Origin: Flavobacteriales bacterium
Lineage (GTDB): Bacteria; Bacteroidota; Bacteroidia; Flavobacteriales; UBA7430
Length of the DNA stretch: 58,715 nt
Reading direction: 5' to 3'
Assembly: GCA_022425195.1 (NCBI GenBank)
Contig: JAKMFX010000042.1
Coordinates: 1 to 58,715, forward strand
Below, one piece after another: positions 1 to 9,233 of the stretch (positions are counted from its first letter, which is position 1; every line of letters begins with the position of its first letter). Position numbers and translations under genes: made by a program. Under the pieces are notes generated by a model. It saw only the letters and a program-made list of their open reading frames with translations. It was not told the origin of the DNA and ran no database searches.

Positions 1-37
1 TTATAATCCAACTTACTATAGAATTATAAATTTTCAT
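1..37 (-). CDS. Partial CDS at left edge (N-terminus only)
   Basis: On the minus strand an ATG at 37-35 opens a frame that stays open to the window edge, giving only 12 residues (MKIYNSIVSWII). It would be divergent from the DUF2797 gene, with about 64 bases between the start codons. The fragment is too short to identify. From memory, a GH3 auxin-responsive-promoter family (acyl-adenylating) gene often sits beside DUF2797 in Flavobacteriia, and a short start ending in a Ser-Trp-hydrophobic run would fit. That is inference from gene order only, and the reading frame could also be chance in AT-rich DNA. Confidence 0.35.
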   Translation of the reverse strand, partial: MKIYNSIVSWII

Positions 38-101
38 TTAAAACGGATCTAATAAATTTTATATTTTTTCTTAGGTTCGAAACTACAAAAAATCCTTCAA
101 T

Positions 102-941
102 ATGCAGATGCGTGGTAGAATTCTTAAAATGAAAACTCAACTGGGAAATCCGGTGCAATACAAATTACCTATGGATCATGGTTACCTTGACATGAATCAA
201 TGGATTGGAAAGCATATACAGTTTCGCTACGAAGGAGAAATCTATTGTTTGGATTGTGATGCACGAACAAAAAAATCATTCAATCAAGGGTTTTGTTATC
301 CTTGTTTTCAAAACAGCCCAATGGCTTCTGAGTGCATCATAAAACCAGAGTTGTGCAGGGCTCACCTGGGAGAGGGACGAGATATGGAATGGGAACGCGA
401 ACACCACCTCAAAGATCATTTTGTCTATTTGGCGGTTTCTAGCGGCATAAAAGTAGGTATCACAAGAGATACTCAGGTCCCCACTCGATGGATCGATCAA
501 GGAGCTAGTTATGCGGTCCCTATTGCAAAAACACCCAATCGTTATCTGTGTGGTATGATCGAAGTCTCCTTGAAAAAACACCTTTCAGATCGAACTGCTT
601 GGCAACGGATGTTAAAAAATGAAATTGCGCATGTAGATCTAAAGTCGAAACGTGACGAGGTCTTAGACTTAATTCCAGAAGAATATCATGAGTACTTGCT
701 CAGAGATGAAGAAATTCTGAATATAGAATACCCTGTTAATGAATACCCCACAAAGGTAAAGAGTCTTAGCTTTGATAAGACCCCTGTCATTGAAGGACGT
801 TTGATGGGCATCAAAGGGCAATATCTGCTCTTTGAGAATGGACAAGTGCTAAACATGCGGAAACACCAAGCTTATGTACTGGAGTTTTTAGCCGATGAAA
901 ATCAGGAAAGCATCAGTAAAGAATTAAAGCTTGACTTTTAA
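102..941 (+). CDS. DUF2797 family protein with zinc-knuckle-like cysteines
   Basis: A protein of 279 residues matching the DUF2797 family found in Bacteroidota and Actinobacteria; its biochemical function is unknown. Visible features are a four-cysteine cluster (C49-x2-C52 and C65-x2-C68) that looks like a zinc-binding knuckle, two further cysteines (C78, C85), and a segment at about 108-122 ending KVGITR that resembles the core of GIY-YIG nuclease folds. The GIY-YIG resemblance is my reading, not a proven activity. Family members usually begin close to an RGxLxKM motif, so the in-frame ATG at 108 is as likely a start as 102. It converges on the TonB receptor gene with 18 bases between them. 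Confidence 0.82.
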   Translation: MQMRGRILKMKTQLGNPVQYKLPMDHGYLDMNQWIGKHIQFRYEGEIYCLDCDARTKKSFNQGFCYPCFQNSPMASECIIKPELCRAHLGEGRDMEWEREHHLKDHFVYLAVSSGIKVGITRDTQVPTRWIDQGASYAVPIAKTPNRYLCGMIEVSLKKHLSDRTAWQRMLKNEIAHVDLKSKRDEVLDLIPEEYHEYLLRDEEILNIEYPVNEYPTKVKSLSFDKTPVIEGRLMGIKGQYLLFENGQVLNMRKHQAYVLEFLADENQESISKELKLDF

Positions 942-959
942 ATCTATCGCCATTTCCTG

Positions 960-3371
960 CTAAAATTTTGCTTGTAATTTGATGTTGAGTAATCGGGATG
1001 TCAGATAATTGGGAACGGCGTACTGGTTTTGTGCAACATCTGCAACCCACAAGTATGATATCGTATTTCTTATTCCCAAAAGATTAAATATTTCAGCACT
1101 CAACCAAAGGCTTTCAAAATGCTTTAAATACTTCGAATTTACCCCTACATCTCCCTCTTTAATTATTTTCGTGAAACCTATATCTAACCTTCGATAAGAA
1201 GGAATTCTAAACGTTTGTTCGTGTCGCTCAGAATTCACAGCTCCAACCGGCAATCCAGAGCTATAATGTAACTTTAGATTCATCTTATAACTGGGATTTC
1301 TTGGGAGGTAGTCCTGGAAAAACATGGAAAATGAAAATCTTTGATCTGTAGGACGCGGAATAAATCCATGTCCATCCCCTAAAATATCTTCTTCCGCTTT
1401 CATTAAAGAAAGACTTGCCCATGATTCAACTCCTGGAACAAATTCCCCATTAACTCTGAGGTCTATCCCCGTAGTATAACCCTTTGCCATTTGTTCTGGT
1501 AAATATCGAATCCTTAAGTTGTCAATTTCGTAGGGAATGACATCATTTAGGGATTTATAATACAGCTCTCCAACAAATTTAAAGGGGCGTGACCAAGCTT
1601 TAAAATTATAATCGGTTGAAAAGACGTACTGTGTGGACTTTTGAGATTTCAAATTTGGGTATAGAACTCCATTTTTATCACGTAGCTCTCTGTAAAAAGG
1701 CGCTTGATTGTAGGATCCTATTGCCGCCTTGAAAAGAAAGTCTCTTTTCCAATTTGGACGGTAGCTCAGCCCCAATCTAGGTGACACAAAGAACTCTTCA
1801 TTCATGGATCTATAGAGCGACCTGAGACCAAAAGTATAGGTCAGCCTCGTGCTGTCGATTACAACAGAGCCACTGTTCTGAAGATAAGCACTAAGCTTGT
1901 GTGATGTTAATTCATGTTCAGCCTGAACAAACTCAAATAATTCTAATAAGGAATCTGTACTTTGCGGAACTGAAAAACCTGAAGAATCGATGAGTTGCCA
2001 TTCTTTCATGCGATCATCAATCAATTCATTCTGATATTTAAGGCCCCAATCTGTAGTCCTTTGATTCTTGTAATGCTTGCCGCGATACGCTATATTATAA
2101 ACTCGGGCAAACAACTCGTTTCTTGCATGACGAAAATAACCACCTACCCCACGGTTTAAAACCACTTGACCGAAATTTTCTGAACCTAAACTATTGTCTA
2201 ACTGCCCCAACCAATACTGCCCTTCCACATCGTAGAACTCCTGCTCACTTGTTTGAAATAAAGAAGCTGATAGACTCATCTTTAAGCGATCATGAATCTG
2301 ATAATCATACCTCAAAGCTGCCATTCCACTTTCATAAATATCTTTTTCCTGACCGTCAAAATAAATGTACAAACGAAGGGGGCGATCTATGGTCCCAAAA
2401 TCACTTTCACGAGAGTCTGGAACAGAATGGTATTCATTGGATGCATAATGTGCCAAAAGGCTCAACTTCATCTGTGAATTGATATGATACGTGTTAAGCG
2501 TCTGAAAGTCTGAAAATTTTGGCTTGTAAGTAGATTTGGTGTCTAGGCTTGACAATAAGAACTTATTGGACTTGACACGATAACTCGTTATGTGTGACCA
2601 TCTCTTTGATTTATTGATACCCTCGACAGTCGCATTTAAGCCCATAAAACTGAGGGTTAAATGACGCTTCCACTCCTTAGGGTCTTTATATTTAATGTCT
2701 AAGACAGAAGAGAGTTTATCCCCGTAACGAGCATCAAAACCACCGGCAGAAAAATGAATATCATCAACCATATCCGAATTGATAAAACTCAAACCTTCTT
2801 GTTCACCGCTCCTTACTAGGAAAGGTTTGTATATTTCAAAGCCATTAACATAAACAAGGTTTTCATCGTAATTACCTCCTCGAACGGAATACTCTGAACT
2901 CATTTCATTTTTAGTGCTTACACCTCCGAGCGTTGCGATTAAGCCCTCTACACCTCCTGTAGGACCTGAAACAAACCCTAAGTTTTTCTTATCGATACGT
3001 GTAATAATCTGTTCTCTGAGAGCATCTTCTACCAATTCAACTTCAGAAATAACATTCAGATTGGGAGAGAAAACCAAATCAAAATTTCTTTCTTCACCTT
3101 CTTTCAAGATGATCTCATGAACCTGACTCTTGTAGGACAAATGAGAAAACACAAGTGATAGTTTTTCATTTGCAGGAAGTTCAATTCGGTAAATCCCAAT
3201 CGAGTCAGATATGGTACCCATATTTTTATATTCTACACTAAATCCCTCAACAGGAATGCCATCGATATTTTTCAAAACTCCATAGACTGAGGCCTGTTGA
3301 GCAAAACTCAAAGTCGTCAGGGAGAGAAAAAACCCAAAAACAATTAGTGATAAATATTTTGTACGAATCAT
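960..3371 (-). CDS. TonB-dependent receptor with carboxypeptidase-regulatory-like N-terminal domain
   Basis: An outer-membrane receptor of 803 residues. It has a signal peptide (about 1-25, ending SFAQQ), a carboxypeptidase-D-regulatory-like beta-sandwich (about 27-110), a plug domain (about 115-230, with the SVRGGNYDENLVYVNG-type plug motif and GGFDARYGDKLSSVLDI), and a long beta-strand-rich barrel ending in an aromatic-type terminus (KLQAKF). No SusD partner is next to it, so a glycan-utilisation (SusCD) role is not supported. The substrate could be a siderophore, cofactor or peptide and cannot be read from the sequence. It lies 24 bases downstream of the M23 peptidase gene on the same strand and may be co-transcribed with it. 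Confidence 0.9.
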   Translation of the reverse strand: MIRTKYLSLIVFGFFLSLTTLSFAQQASVYGVLKNIDGIPVEGFSVEYKNMGTISDSIGIYRIELPANEKLSLVFSHLSYKSQVHEIILKEGEERNFDLVFSPNLNVISEVELVEDALREQIITRIDKKNLGFVSGPTGGVEGLIATLGGVSTKNEMSSEYSVRGGNYDENLVYVNGFEIYKPFLVRSGEQEGLSFINSDMVDDIHFSAGGFDARYGDKLSSVLDIKYKDPKEWKRHLTLSFMGLNATVEGINKSKRWSHITSYRVKSNKFLLSSLDTKSTYKPKFSDFQTLNTYHINSQMKLSLLAHYASNEYHSVPDSRESDFGTIDRPLRLYIYFDGQEKDIYESGMAALRYDYQIHDRLKMSLSASLFQTSEQEFYDVEGQYWLGQLDNSLGSENFGQVVLNRGVGGYFRHARNELFARVYNIAYRGKHYKNQRTTDWGLKYQNELIDDRMKEWQLIDSSGFSVPQSTDSLLELFEFVQAEHELTSHKLSAYLQNSGSVVIDSTRLTYTFGLRSLYRSMNEEFFVSPRLGLSYRPNWKRDFLFKAAIGSYNQAPFYRELRDKNGVLYPNLKSQKSTQYVFSTDYNFKAWSRPFKFVGELYYKSLNDVIPYEIDNLRIRYLPEQMAKGYTTGIDLRVNGEFVPGVESWASLSLMKAEEDILGDGHGFIPRPTDQRFSFSMFFQDYLPRNPSYKMNLKLHYSSGLPVGAVNSERHEQTFRIPSYRRLDIGFTKIIKEGDVGVNSKYLKHFESLWLSAEIFNLLGIRNTISYLWVADVAQNQYAVPNYLTSRLLNIKLQAKF

Positions 3372-3395
3372 AATCCTGCGAATATAAAGATATTT

Positions 3396-5111
3396 TTAGC
3401 GGACAAATTCAAGTTTCATGCGTTTTTCATTGTTCACCAAGTCTTTAACGACAATTAATAATTCATGTTGCCCAGGACTAATTTTACCATCAAAATAATG
3501 TATGAGCGTTTTGTTCTTAGGGTCGTACTCTAGCAACACCCATTCACCATCAACAAAAGCATTATATGAACTTTCACCACTTAAGGTGTCTTCAAATAAA
3601 AAACTCATAAAGGTTTCATTAGTCATGTCTTCCTTAAAATGTTTTGTTCTTAAGGTTGGGGCAATGGTGTCAACGACAATTCCAAAGTCTCCAAATTCTC
3701 TAGCCTTAGCTCTTAAGGTGTCACCATGCCATTCAGAGGGTAAGCAGGAATACTCATTCTTGTCCGTCAGAGAACATATAAGGGATTTCTCCTTATCAAC
3801 TTCTAGGGTTGAATCGACGACAAGAGCAATTGAGTACGGGAGATGAACTGGGGTTTCTTCATTATGGATACAGTGAATGTCACCGGAGAACCCTCCTGTA
3901 GATTTTCTCTTTTTATGGGTGAAACTAATATCATTGTAGAGACTGTTGGACTTCAAACTCAATTGGAGACCTTGTCCTTCATAAGTATTGTCCTCATCGT
4001 ACAAAAAAACATGATTTCCCTGATTTTTTTCAGGCGCATGAAGACTGGTATCACTGCTGAAATCAAAGAACAAACTCGAGGTATTTCCTTGTATGTCTTT
4101 AATGACATAAGCTCCTGTGTGAGAATCATGTGAATCGAAACATACACCTCCTCTATCCTTCACCTGTTCATAAACACTTAAATTATTGTGAGGATCGATA
4201 AACGATTTTTGAGGTTTATATCCATGTTTTTTCTTGGCATGAAAGTCCATAAATGAATTGATATATCTGGTTTCAGAAAAAGAAAACCGTTCCATGTCAT
4301 GATGGTATATCAAAGAAGAATCGATAAATAATTCTACACTATAAACACCATTTTTATTTGGGGCATGATCCAGTTGATCGAAAACATCAATGCCAAATCC
4401 AACCCATCCATTAACCTTGAAGTTCATCGAGTCAATCCCAAAAGAATTTCGTGATGTCTTTGTGGTAACAATCCTAAGGGTATCGCCAGGAATATTTACC
4501 ACGGCATGGTCATCGAGAGGGTACACATGAAGACTATTGATTGTTGGCGGTGTGGTATCCTTAGCTTTAAAGCCAAACAACAAAGGATTAATCACCTCTT
4601 GAGTTTTCGCATCACGAATCTCAAAATGAAGATGTGGAGCTGTAGAACTTCCCGTGTTTCCGGTCCAAGCGATGGTATCCCCTTTGCTGAAATTAAACGT
4701 ATTTGCATCTGGGAAAAGGTCAATGGAAAAACTTTTCTCCTCATACTGAGCCTCAAGTAAGTAGGCGGAGATATCAGAATGAAAGCTTTGTAAATGAGCA
4801 TATACTGAGACGTAACCATTGTAATGTGTTAAATACAGAGCTTTACCATAGCCTCCGGAATTTGTTTTAACTCGTGAAACATAACCATCTTCGATAGCCA
4901 ATATTGGGAATCCCTCAACACCTTTTGTCTTTATATCAATCCCCGAATGAAAATGGTTGGATCTTAATTCACCAAAAGTTCCGGCCAAAACCAAGGGGAT
5001 GTCTAGAGGTGATCTAAAATTGGTTTCTGAATAAGGTACCTGAGCTTTAGATAAGCTAGAAAAAAGTAGGGTAAACCCTAAAAAAAGTACAATCATGCGT
5101 AGGTAATTCAT
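3396..5111 (-). CDS. M23 (LytM-type) zinc metallopeptidase, secreted
   Basis: A protein of 571 residues with an N-terminal signal peptide (about 1-24, cleavage near KAQ) and a LytM/M23 domain at about 40-175. The zinc and catalytic residues are intact: H55 and D59 in HSGID, H106 in YAH, and H160/H162 in HLHFE. Active M23 enzymes cleave peptidoglycan cross-bridges in the periplasm. The roughly 390 residues after the catalytic domain look like several beta-sandwich segments without a family I recognise. A TAAATTTG -7 box sits 29-36 bases upstream of the ATG. The gene is divergent from the cell-division/zapA transcript, which suits a cell-wall role. Confidence 0.9.
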   Translation of the reverse strand: MNYLRMIVLFLGFTLLFSSLSKAQVPYSETNFRSPLDIPLVLAGTFGELRSNHFHSGIDIKTKGVEGFPILAIEDGYVSRVKTNSGGYGKALYLTHYNGYVSVYAHLQSFHSDISAYLLEAQYEEKSFSIDLFPDANTFNFSKGDTIAWTGNTGSSTAPHLHFEIRDAKTQEVINPLLFGFKAKDTTPPTINSLHVYPLDDHAVVNIPGDTLRIVTTKTSRNSFGIDSMNFKVNGWVGFGIDVFDQLDHAPNKNGVYSVELFIDSSLIYHHDMERFSFSETRYINSFMDFHAKKKHGYKPQKSFIDPHNNLSVYEQVKDRGGVCFDSHDSHTGAYVIKDIQGNTSSLFFDFSSDTSLHAPEKNQGNHVFLYDEDNTYEGQGLQLSLKSNSLYNDISFTHKKRKSTGGFSGDIHCIHNEETPVHLPYSIALVVDSTLEVDKEKSLICSLTDKNEYSCLPSEWHGDTLRAKAREFGDFGIVVDTIAPTLRTKHFKEDMTNETFMSFLFEDTLSGESSYNAFVDGEWVLLEYDPKNKTLIHYFDGKISPGQHELLIVVKDLVNNEKRMKLEFVR

Positions 5112-5139
5112 TCCGGCTCATCCATTTATAATGTATGTG

Positions 5140-5147
5140 CAAATTTA
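5140..5147 (-). promoter_or_regulatory. Bacteroidota -7 box for the M23 peptidase gene
   Basis: On the minus strand this reads TAAATTTG, an exact match to the Bacteroidota consensus TAnnTTTG. It ends 29 bases before the ATG at 5111, giving a predicted leader of about 20-25 bases. No clear -33 TTTG is seen at the expected spacing. Confidence 0.6.
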
Positions 5148-5238
5148 ATTTTTTAGTCCATTTTAAAAAACATATTAGAAACAACGAATAGCAATGGTAT
5201 TTCGTGTTGCATAAATGGTTTTTTGTCATCGGAATAAC

Positions 5239-5246
5239 TATATTTG
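5239..5246 (+). promoter_or_regulatory. Bacteroidota -7 box for the coiled-coil/zapA transcript
   Basis: TATATTTG matches TAnnTTTG exactly. It ends 23 bases before the ATG at 5269. A TTTTG lies upstream at 5221-5225, but only 13 bases separate it from the -7 box, shorter than the usual 19-20. The position argues against translation starting at 5215, which would lie upstream of the transcript start. Confidence 0.6.
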
Positions 5247-5268
5247 TTGTATAGTTGATGTTTTAATC

Positions 5269-5559
5269 ATGGATCATTTAAGTGAGAGACTCGAAAAGCT
5301 TCGGCATCAAGTTCAAAAGTTGAATTTGGCTTTTAGCCACCTTGGAACACAAAATGAAGCTTTGAGCAGAGAGAACCAAGAGCTTCGAGAACAGTTGTTA
5401 CTCAAAGGAGACAGAATTAAAGCACTCAAAGAAGAAAGAGCGTTAATCCTTAATGCCAAATCGCTAACTGATGCAGGGATGAGTAGTAAAGATGCGAGGC
5501 ACAAGATTAACGAGCTTATACGGGGAATTGACAAGTGTATAGCTCAACTGAATCAATGA
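5269..5559 (+). CDS. Small coiled-coil protein upstream of zapA
   Basis: A protein of 96 residues that is almost entirely predicted coiled coil (about 3-50 rich in L/E/K/Q heptads), followed by a short helical tail. I chose the ATG at 5269 (MDHLSERLEKL) over the longer frame starting at 5215, because the -7 box at 5239-5246 places the transcript start near 5253. The gene lies 10 bases before zapA and looks co-transcribed. Its length, coiled coil and position suggest a ZapB-like or other divisome accessory role, but this is inference from context; no diagnostic motif is present. Confidence 0.75.
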   Translation: MDHLSERLEKLRHQVQKLNLAFSHLGTQNEALSRENQELREQLLLKGDRIKALKEERALILNAKSLTDAGMSSKDARHKINELIRGIDKCIAQLNQ

Positions 5560-5569
5560 TAGCGCCCAA

Positions 5570-5869
5570 ATGGATAAACTCAAAATCAAAGTCTCTATAG
5601 CCGGGAGAGTGTACCCTCTCACCATCAAACGAGATGAAGAAGAAGACATCCGAAAGGCCGCTGCAAAAATTGAAGCTATTGTAAAGCAATTTGAATCAAA
5701 TTATGCCGTGAAAGACAAACAAGATTTGTTGGCCATGTGTGCTTTACAATTGTCGTCTAAAGTAGAAAGTTCTGAAGGTAAAACCTTAATTGACACTACT
5801 GAAATTGATGCAAACATTGATGCTATTGAAGCAGATATATCAGCCATGCTGAATCGTTCTTTAACATAA
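5570..5869 (+). CDS. zapA: Cell division protein ZapA
   Basis: A protein of 99 residues, the usual length for ZapA. The N-terminal beta region (KIKVSIAGRVYPLTI) is followed by the DEEEDIRKAAAKI segment typical of ZapA and a C-terminal helix that forms the dimer coiled coil. ZapA binds FtsZ at the division site and bundles protofilaments. It sits between the small coiled-coil gene and the 6S RNA/rny region, a gene order I recognise from many Bacteroidota. The start is the only reasonable ATG and lies 10 bases after the preceding stop. Confidence 0.9.
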   Translation: MDKLKIKVSIAGRVYPLTIKRDEEEDIRKAAAKIEAIVKQFESNYAVKDKQDLLAMCALQLSSKVESSEGKTLIDTTEIDANIDAIEADISAMLNRSLT

Positions 5870-5885
5870 AAACTAGTAAAATATA

Positions 5886-6070
5886 GTTTCCCGTATTAAT
5901 TCAATAAGTTGTTAAACTCAACGTAATATTTAATTGGATTAGATTCGTCTTTTTAAAAACAAGCCTCAACCTTAGGGTCCTTCGGGTGTCAGTGGAAGTT
6001 TGATGATAGGTGGTCGGTCCATCCGTGTTTTCTCGGAGTTTAATTAACAGGATTAATACGGGTTTCTTTT
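5886..6070 (+). ncRNA. ssrS: 6S RNA, flavobacterial type (6S-Flavo)
   Basis: The zapA-rny gap holds a structured region closed by an exact 11-bp stem: CCCGTATTAAT (5890-5900) pairs with ATTAATACGGG (6052-6062), followed by a T-rich tail (6063-6072) that can terminate transcription. The interior has further GC-rich pairing potential (CTTAGGGTCCTTCGGGTG near 5970-5990, and GGTCGGTCC near 6010-6020), consistent with a long rod with a central bubble. The length (about 180 nt) and position between zapA and rny fit the flavobacterial 6S RNA class. 6S RNA mimics an open promoter and sequesters housekeeping RNA polymerase in slow growth. Ends are approximate. Confidence 0.85.
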
Positions 6071-6089
6071 TATATAAACTCAACAAAAA

Positions 6090-7637
6090 ATGAACACAGA
6101 CATCATAACCATAGTAATCGTGGGTGTTGTGGCCTTAATCATAGGGTACACAATCGCCTCTACTCTTTTACGTAAATCGATTGAGCGGAAATCTAAGTCG
6201 ATTCTAAAAGATGCTCAAAAAGCTTCTGAACAACTCAAGAAAGATAAAATCTTACAAGCAAAGGAGAAGTTTCTAGAACTTAAAAGCGAGCATGAGAAAT
6301 TAATCAACAGTCGAAATCAGAAAATCTCTGATCTTGAGGCAAAAGCTAAAGAGAAAGATACTAAGCTCAACCAACGTCTCGAAGAATCAAAAAGAAAATC
6401 TAAAGACCTTGATTCCAAGCGTGAGAATCTCTCCAACCAAATGGAGGTTCTTGAGCGTAAAGAGCAAGAACTTGAAAAAGCGCATTCAAGACAAGTTAAG
6501 GCCTTGGAAACCATCTCTGGCATGAGTGCTGAAGATGCGAAAGAACAGCTTGTAGACGCCTTAAAATCGGAAGCTAAAACCGAAGCAATGTCCCTTATTC
6601 AAAACACCATCGAAGAGGCTAAGCTTACAGCAAATAATGAGGCCAAAAAAATAGTAATACAAACCATTCAGAGGGTTGCTACTGAACATACTGTAGAAAA
6701 TGCAGTTTCTATTTTCAACATCGAAAGCGATGACATTAAGGGTCGTATTATAGGACGAGAAGGTAGAAACATACGCGCTTTAGAAGCAGCTACAGGAGTA
6801 GAAATTGTGGTTGACGACACTCCAGAAGCCATCATCTTATCATGTTTTGACCCTGTTCGTAGAGAAATCGCCAGACTTGCACTTCACAAACTCGTTACTG
6901 ACGGTAGAATACATCCCGCAAGGATAGAAGAGGTCGTAGGTAAAACTAAAAAGCAATTGGAAAATGAGATTGTAGAAACTGGAAAGCGTACTTGTATTGA
7001 CCTCGGAATACATGGATTACACCCTGAATTAATTCGAATGGTTGGGCGGATGCGTTACCGATCTTCATACGGTCAAAACCTGTTACAACACAGTCGAGAA
7101 ACAGCCAATATTTGTGCAACCATGGCTTCTGAGTTAGGCCTTAACCCAAAAGCAGCAAAACGTGCTGGATTGCTCCACGATATTGGTAAGGTGCCCGATG
7201 ATGAGCCGGAATTACCACACGCAATTTTAGGGATGAAGATTGCAGAAAAATACGGTGAAAAACCAGACATCTGTAATGCCATTGGCGCCCACCATGATGA
7301 AGTTGAGATGACGAGTATATACGCTCCCATCATTCAAGTTTGTGATGCTATTTCTGGAGCACGTCCCGGGGCACGAAGAGAAATTGTTGAATCTTACATA
7401 CAACGTATTAAAGAGCTTGAAAACTTAGCTCTGGGACAACCTGGGGTTATCAAATCTTACGCCATTCAAGCAGGAAGAGAGCTTAGAGTCATTGTAGAAA
7501 GCGAAAAAGTAAATGATGAAAAGGCTGCTGCCATCTCATTTGAAATATCTCAAAAGATTCAAAATGAAATGACCTATCCAGGTCAAGTAAAAGTTACAGT
7601 CATTAGAGAGACAAGAGCTGTCAACTACGCAAAATAG
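6090..7637 (+). CDS. rny: Ribonuclease Y
   Basis: A membrane-anchored endoribonuclease of 515 residues that starts mRNA decay. Domains in order: a TM helix (about 5-26), a long coiled coil rich in K/E (about 30-190), a KH RNA-binding domain (about 205-270, with [15 protein letters not shown]), an HD phosphohydrolase domain with the LLHDIGK motif (about 360-366), and the conserved C-terminal segment ending in basic and valine residues. The length agrees with the family (about 520). It follows the 6S RNA directly and is closed by a strong terminator. Transcription probably reads through or starts within the zapA-6S region; no separate promoter is obvious. Confidence 0.97.
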   Translation: MNTDIITIVIVGVVALIIGYTIASTLLRKSIERKSKSILKDAQKASEQLKKDKILQAKEKFLELKSEHEKLINSRNQKISDLEAKAKEKDTKLNQRLEESKRKSKDLDSKRENLSNQMEVLERKEQELEKAHSRQVKALETISGMSAEDAKEQLVDALKSEAKTEAMSLIQNTIEEAKLTANNEAKKIVIQTIQRVATEHTVENAVSIFNIESDDIKGRIIGREGRNIRALEAATGVEIVVDDTPEAIILSCFDPVRREIARLALHKLVTDGRIHPARIEEVVGKTKKQLENEIVETGKRTCIDLGIHGLHPELIRMVGRMRYRSSYGQNLLQHSRETANICATMASELGLNPKAAKRAGLLHDIGKVPDDEPELPHAILGMKIAEKYGEKPDICNAIGAHHDEVEMTSIYAPIIQVCDAISGARPGARREIVESYIQRIKELENLALGQPGVIKSYAIQAGRELRVIVESEKVNDEKAAAISFEISQKIQNEMTYPGQVKVTVIRETRAVNYAK

Positions 7638-7646
7638 AAAACACAT

Positions 7647-7678
7647 AAAAAGCCTCTCTATCTATGGGAGGCTTTTTT
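7647..7678 (+). terminator. Rho-independent terminator after rny
   Basis: AAAAAGCCTC (7647-7656) pairs with GAGGCTTTTTT (7668-7678), an 11-base loop between, with the T-run forming the 3' side. It lies 10 bases after the rny stop codon. Confidence 0.9.
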
Positions 7679-7702
7679 GTGTAATAAAAGAGCATAGTAA
7701 TC

Positions 7703-8443
7703 ATGAGCAGTCAAAGATTTAAAATAGAAGAACAAGCCATGGGTAGTTTTAACGGTGGAGCCATTCTAGAAAACAAACCCATTGGATTCCCACAAGACCG
7801 AGGTGTTTTGAAGCCCTATTCCACACTGTTTTACTGGGCACACGCGCATTCATCTTCGGGAAGTACGATAGGACTACATCCACACAGAGGCTTTGAAATT
7901 GTGACCTATGTCATTAAAGGAGAGATCAAGCATTATGACACAAAAACAAAGGATTGGATCATTCTTAAAGAAGGGAGTTTTCAAGTCATTGATTCCGCAA
8001 ATGGAATTTCCCACTCTGAAGAACTATGTGAAAATTCCGAAATTTTTCAAATATGGTTTGATCCAAACATCAACAAAAGCTTACATCGAGAAGCAAAATA
8101 CAAAGACTACCCTTCGGAAGTATTTCCTGTCGTAAAAAACGATGCACTAAGGGTTAAAAATATTGTCGGTAAAAACAGCCCTGTTGAACTTGAAACTGAA
8201 GACATCCGCATTCAAGAAATAGATCTTGACAATTCTCAGAGCGTCATGCTTAGCATTGATCACGTCCATTCATTATACCTCATAAATGGTCATCTTGACA
8301 TGAACGGAAAGGAGCTCAAAAAAGACGACTTTATAGTTCTTAAAGATGAGACAGAAATGTATCTTTCTTGTCATAAGAAATCAAAACTATTTATGATTTC
8401 TTCTCCTAAAACGCCATCATACAAGACCTACACGAAACCTTGA
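7703..8443 (+). CDS. Pirin family (cupin) protein
   Basis: A protein of 246 residues with a two-cupin pirin fold. The N-terminal cupin carries the metal-binding motif HPHRGFE (about residue 58-64), the second histidine pair and acidic residue in the VIKGEIKHYD region, and ISHSEE further on, all as in YhaK/pirin-type proteins. Pirins bind a mononuclear metal; some degrade quercetin, others act as redox-responsive regulators, so the role here cannot be fixed. It is a single-gene unit between the rny terminator and the convergent mqnA gene. Confidence 0.9.
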   Translation: MSSQRFKIEEQAMGSFNGGAILENKPIGFPQDRGVLKPYSTLFYWAHAHSSSGSTIGLHPHRGFEIVTYVIKGEIKHYDTKTKDWIILKEGSFQVIDSANGISHSEELCENSEIFQIWFDPNINKSLHREAKYKDYPSEVFPVVKNDALRVKNIVGKNSPVELETEDIRIQEIDLDNSQSVMLSIDHVHSLYLINGHLDMNGKELKKDDFIVLKDETEMYLSCHKKSKLFMISSPKTPSYKTYTKP

Positions 8444-8477
8444 TTGATTGACTTTAAGGATTAACCCAGACAAATAA

Positions 8478-9233
8478 TCATATCGTCTGAGCAAGTGATA
8501 AGAATTTTTTTAACGCCTCTTTTTTCTGAGCATCAAATGGATAAGAAATACTTTCATTTAAATATTCCTTCAAACTATTTCTATTAGATTCAATATTTGA
8601 AAATGCTTCAATGGAACTTTCCTTTTGACTCAAACCAAATTCTAAAGCTGAATTAAATTGCTTTTGAAAGTACTCAGTCTGAGGATTCGAAGACACCCAA
8701 CAGGCAAAGACAAATGGGAGTCCTGTGAACTTTTGCCATTCTTCAGAGAGGTCATACTGGTAAGCAAATGTATTATTTAGATCAAAAGTCCTATCCCCAA
8801 TAACAACCCCCGCTTCGGACCCAGAAATAGCATCGATATACCCTTCAGAAGTTTCCTTGTATTCAACATCAATACCCCAAAAATACTTAGCCAGCACTTT
8901 GACGAGCATGATGGATGTACGAGATTGATAATCCAGTGCTATAGACCGTATATTTTCGATGGGACTGTCACTGTAAAGCATCACGGTGTTCACTTTGCCT
9001 ACCGAACCGATACAATAATCACCAATGATATTCGCTTGAGGAATGTTTGGGATTTCTATTACAGGAACCAGACTCAGATCAACCTCGCCAGTTTTTAGTA
9101 GATCAGCGCACTTCGAAGGATATTCTAATCGCAAACTAACTGTATTCATAAGGTCTACATCCCTTTGGATACCATAGAGAAAAGGCAAAGTGTTATAGTA
9201 TGAAACTAAAGCAATCTTGATCTTTTCTATCAT
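8478..9233 (-). CDS. mqnA: Menaquinone biosynthesis protein MqnA (chorismate dehydratase)
   Basis: A protein of 251 residues matching MqnA, the first enzyme of the futalosine route, which dehydrates chorismate to 3-enolpyruvylbenzoate. Recognisable segments are VSYYNTLPFLYGI at the N-terminus, the VDLSLVPV motif, DYCIGS, LDYQSRTS and VIGDRTF. These are typical of MqnA rather than MqnD. The start is the ATG at 9233 rather than the upstream TTG at 9242, because it overlaps the DUF456 stop as ATGA, suggesting translational coupling. Other mqn genes are not in the window, as is common for a scattered pathway. Confidence 0.9.
   Translation of the reverse strand: MIEKIKIALVSYYNTLPFLYGIQRDVDLMNTVSLRLEYPSKCADLLKTGEVDLSLVPVIEIPNIPQANIIGDYCIGSVGKVNTVMLYSDSPIENIRSIALDYQSRTSIMLVKVLAKYFWGIDVEYKETSEGYIDAISGSEAGVVIGDRTFDLNNTFAYQYDLSEEWQKFTGLPFVFACWVSSNPQTEYFQKQFNSALEFGLSQKESSIEAFSNIESNRNSLKEYLNESISYPFDAQKKEALKKFLSLAQTI

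Noticed and set aside
5215-5268. N-terminal extension of the coiled-coil gene upstream of zapA
   Set aside because: The -7 promoter box at 5239-5246 lies inside it, so the transcript begins downstream of this start.
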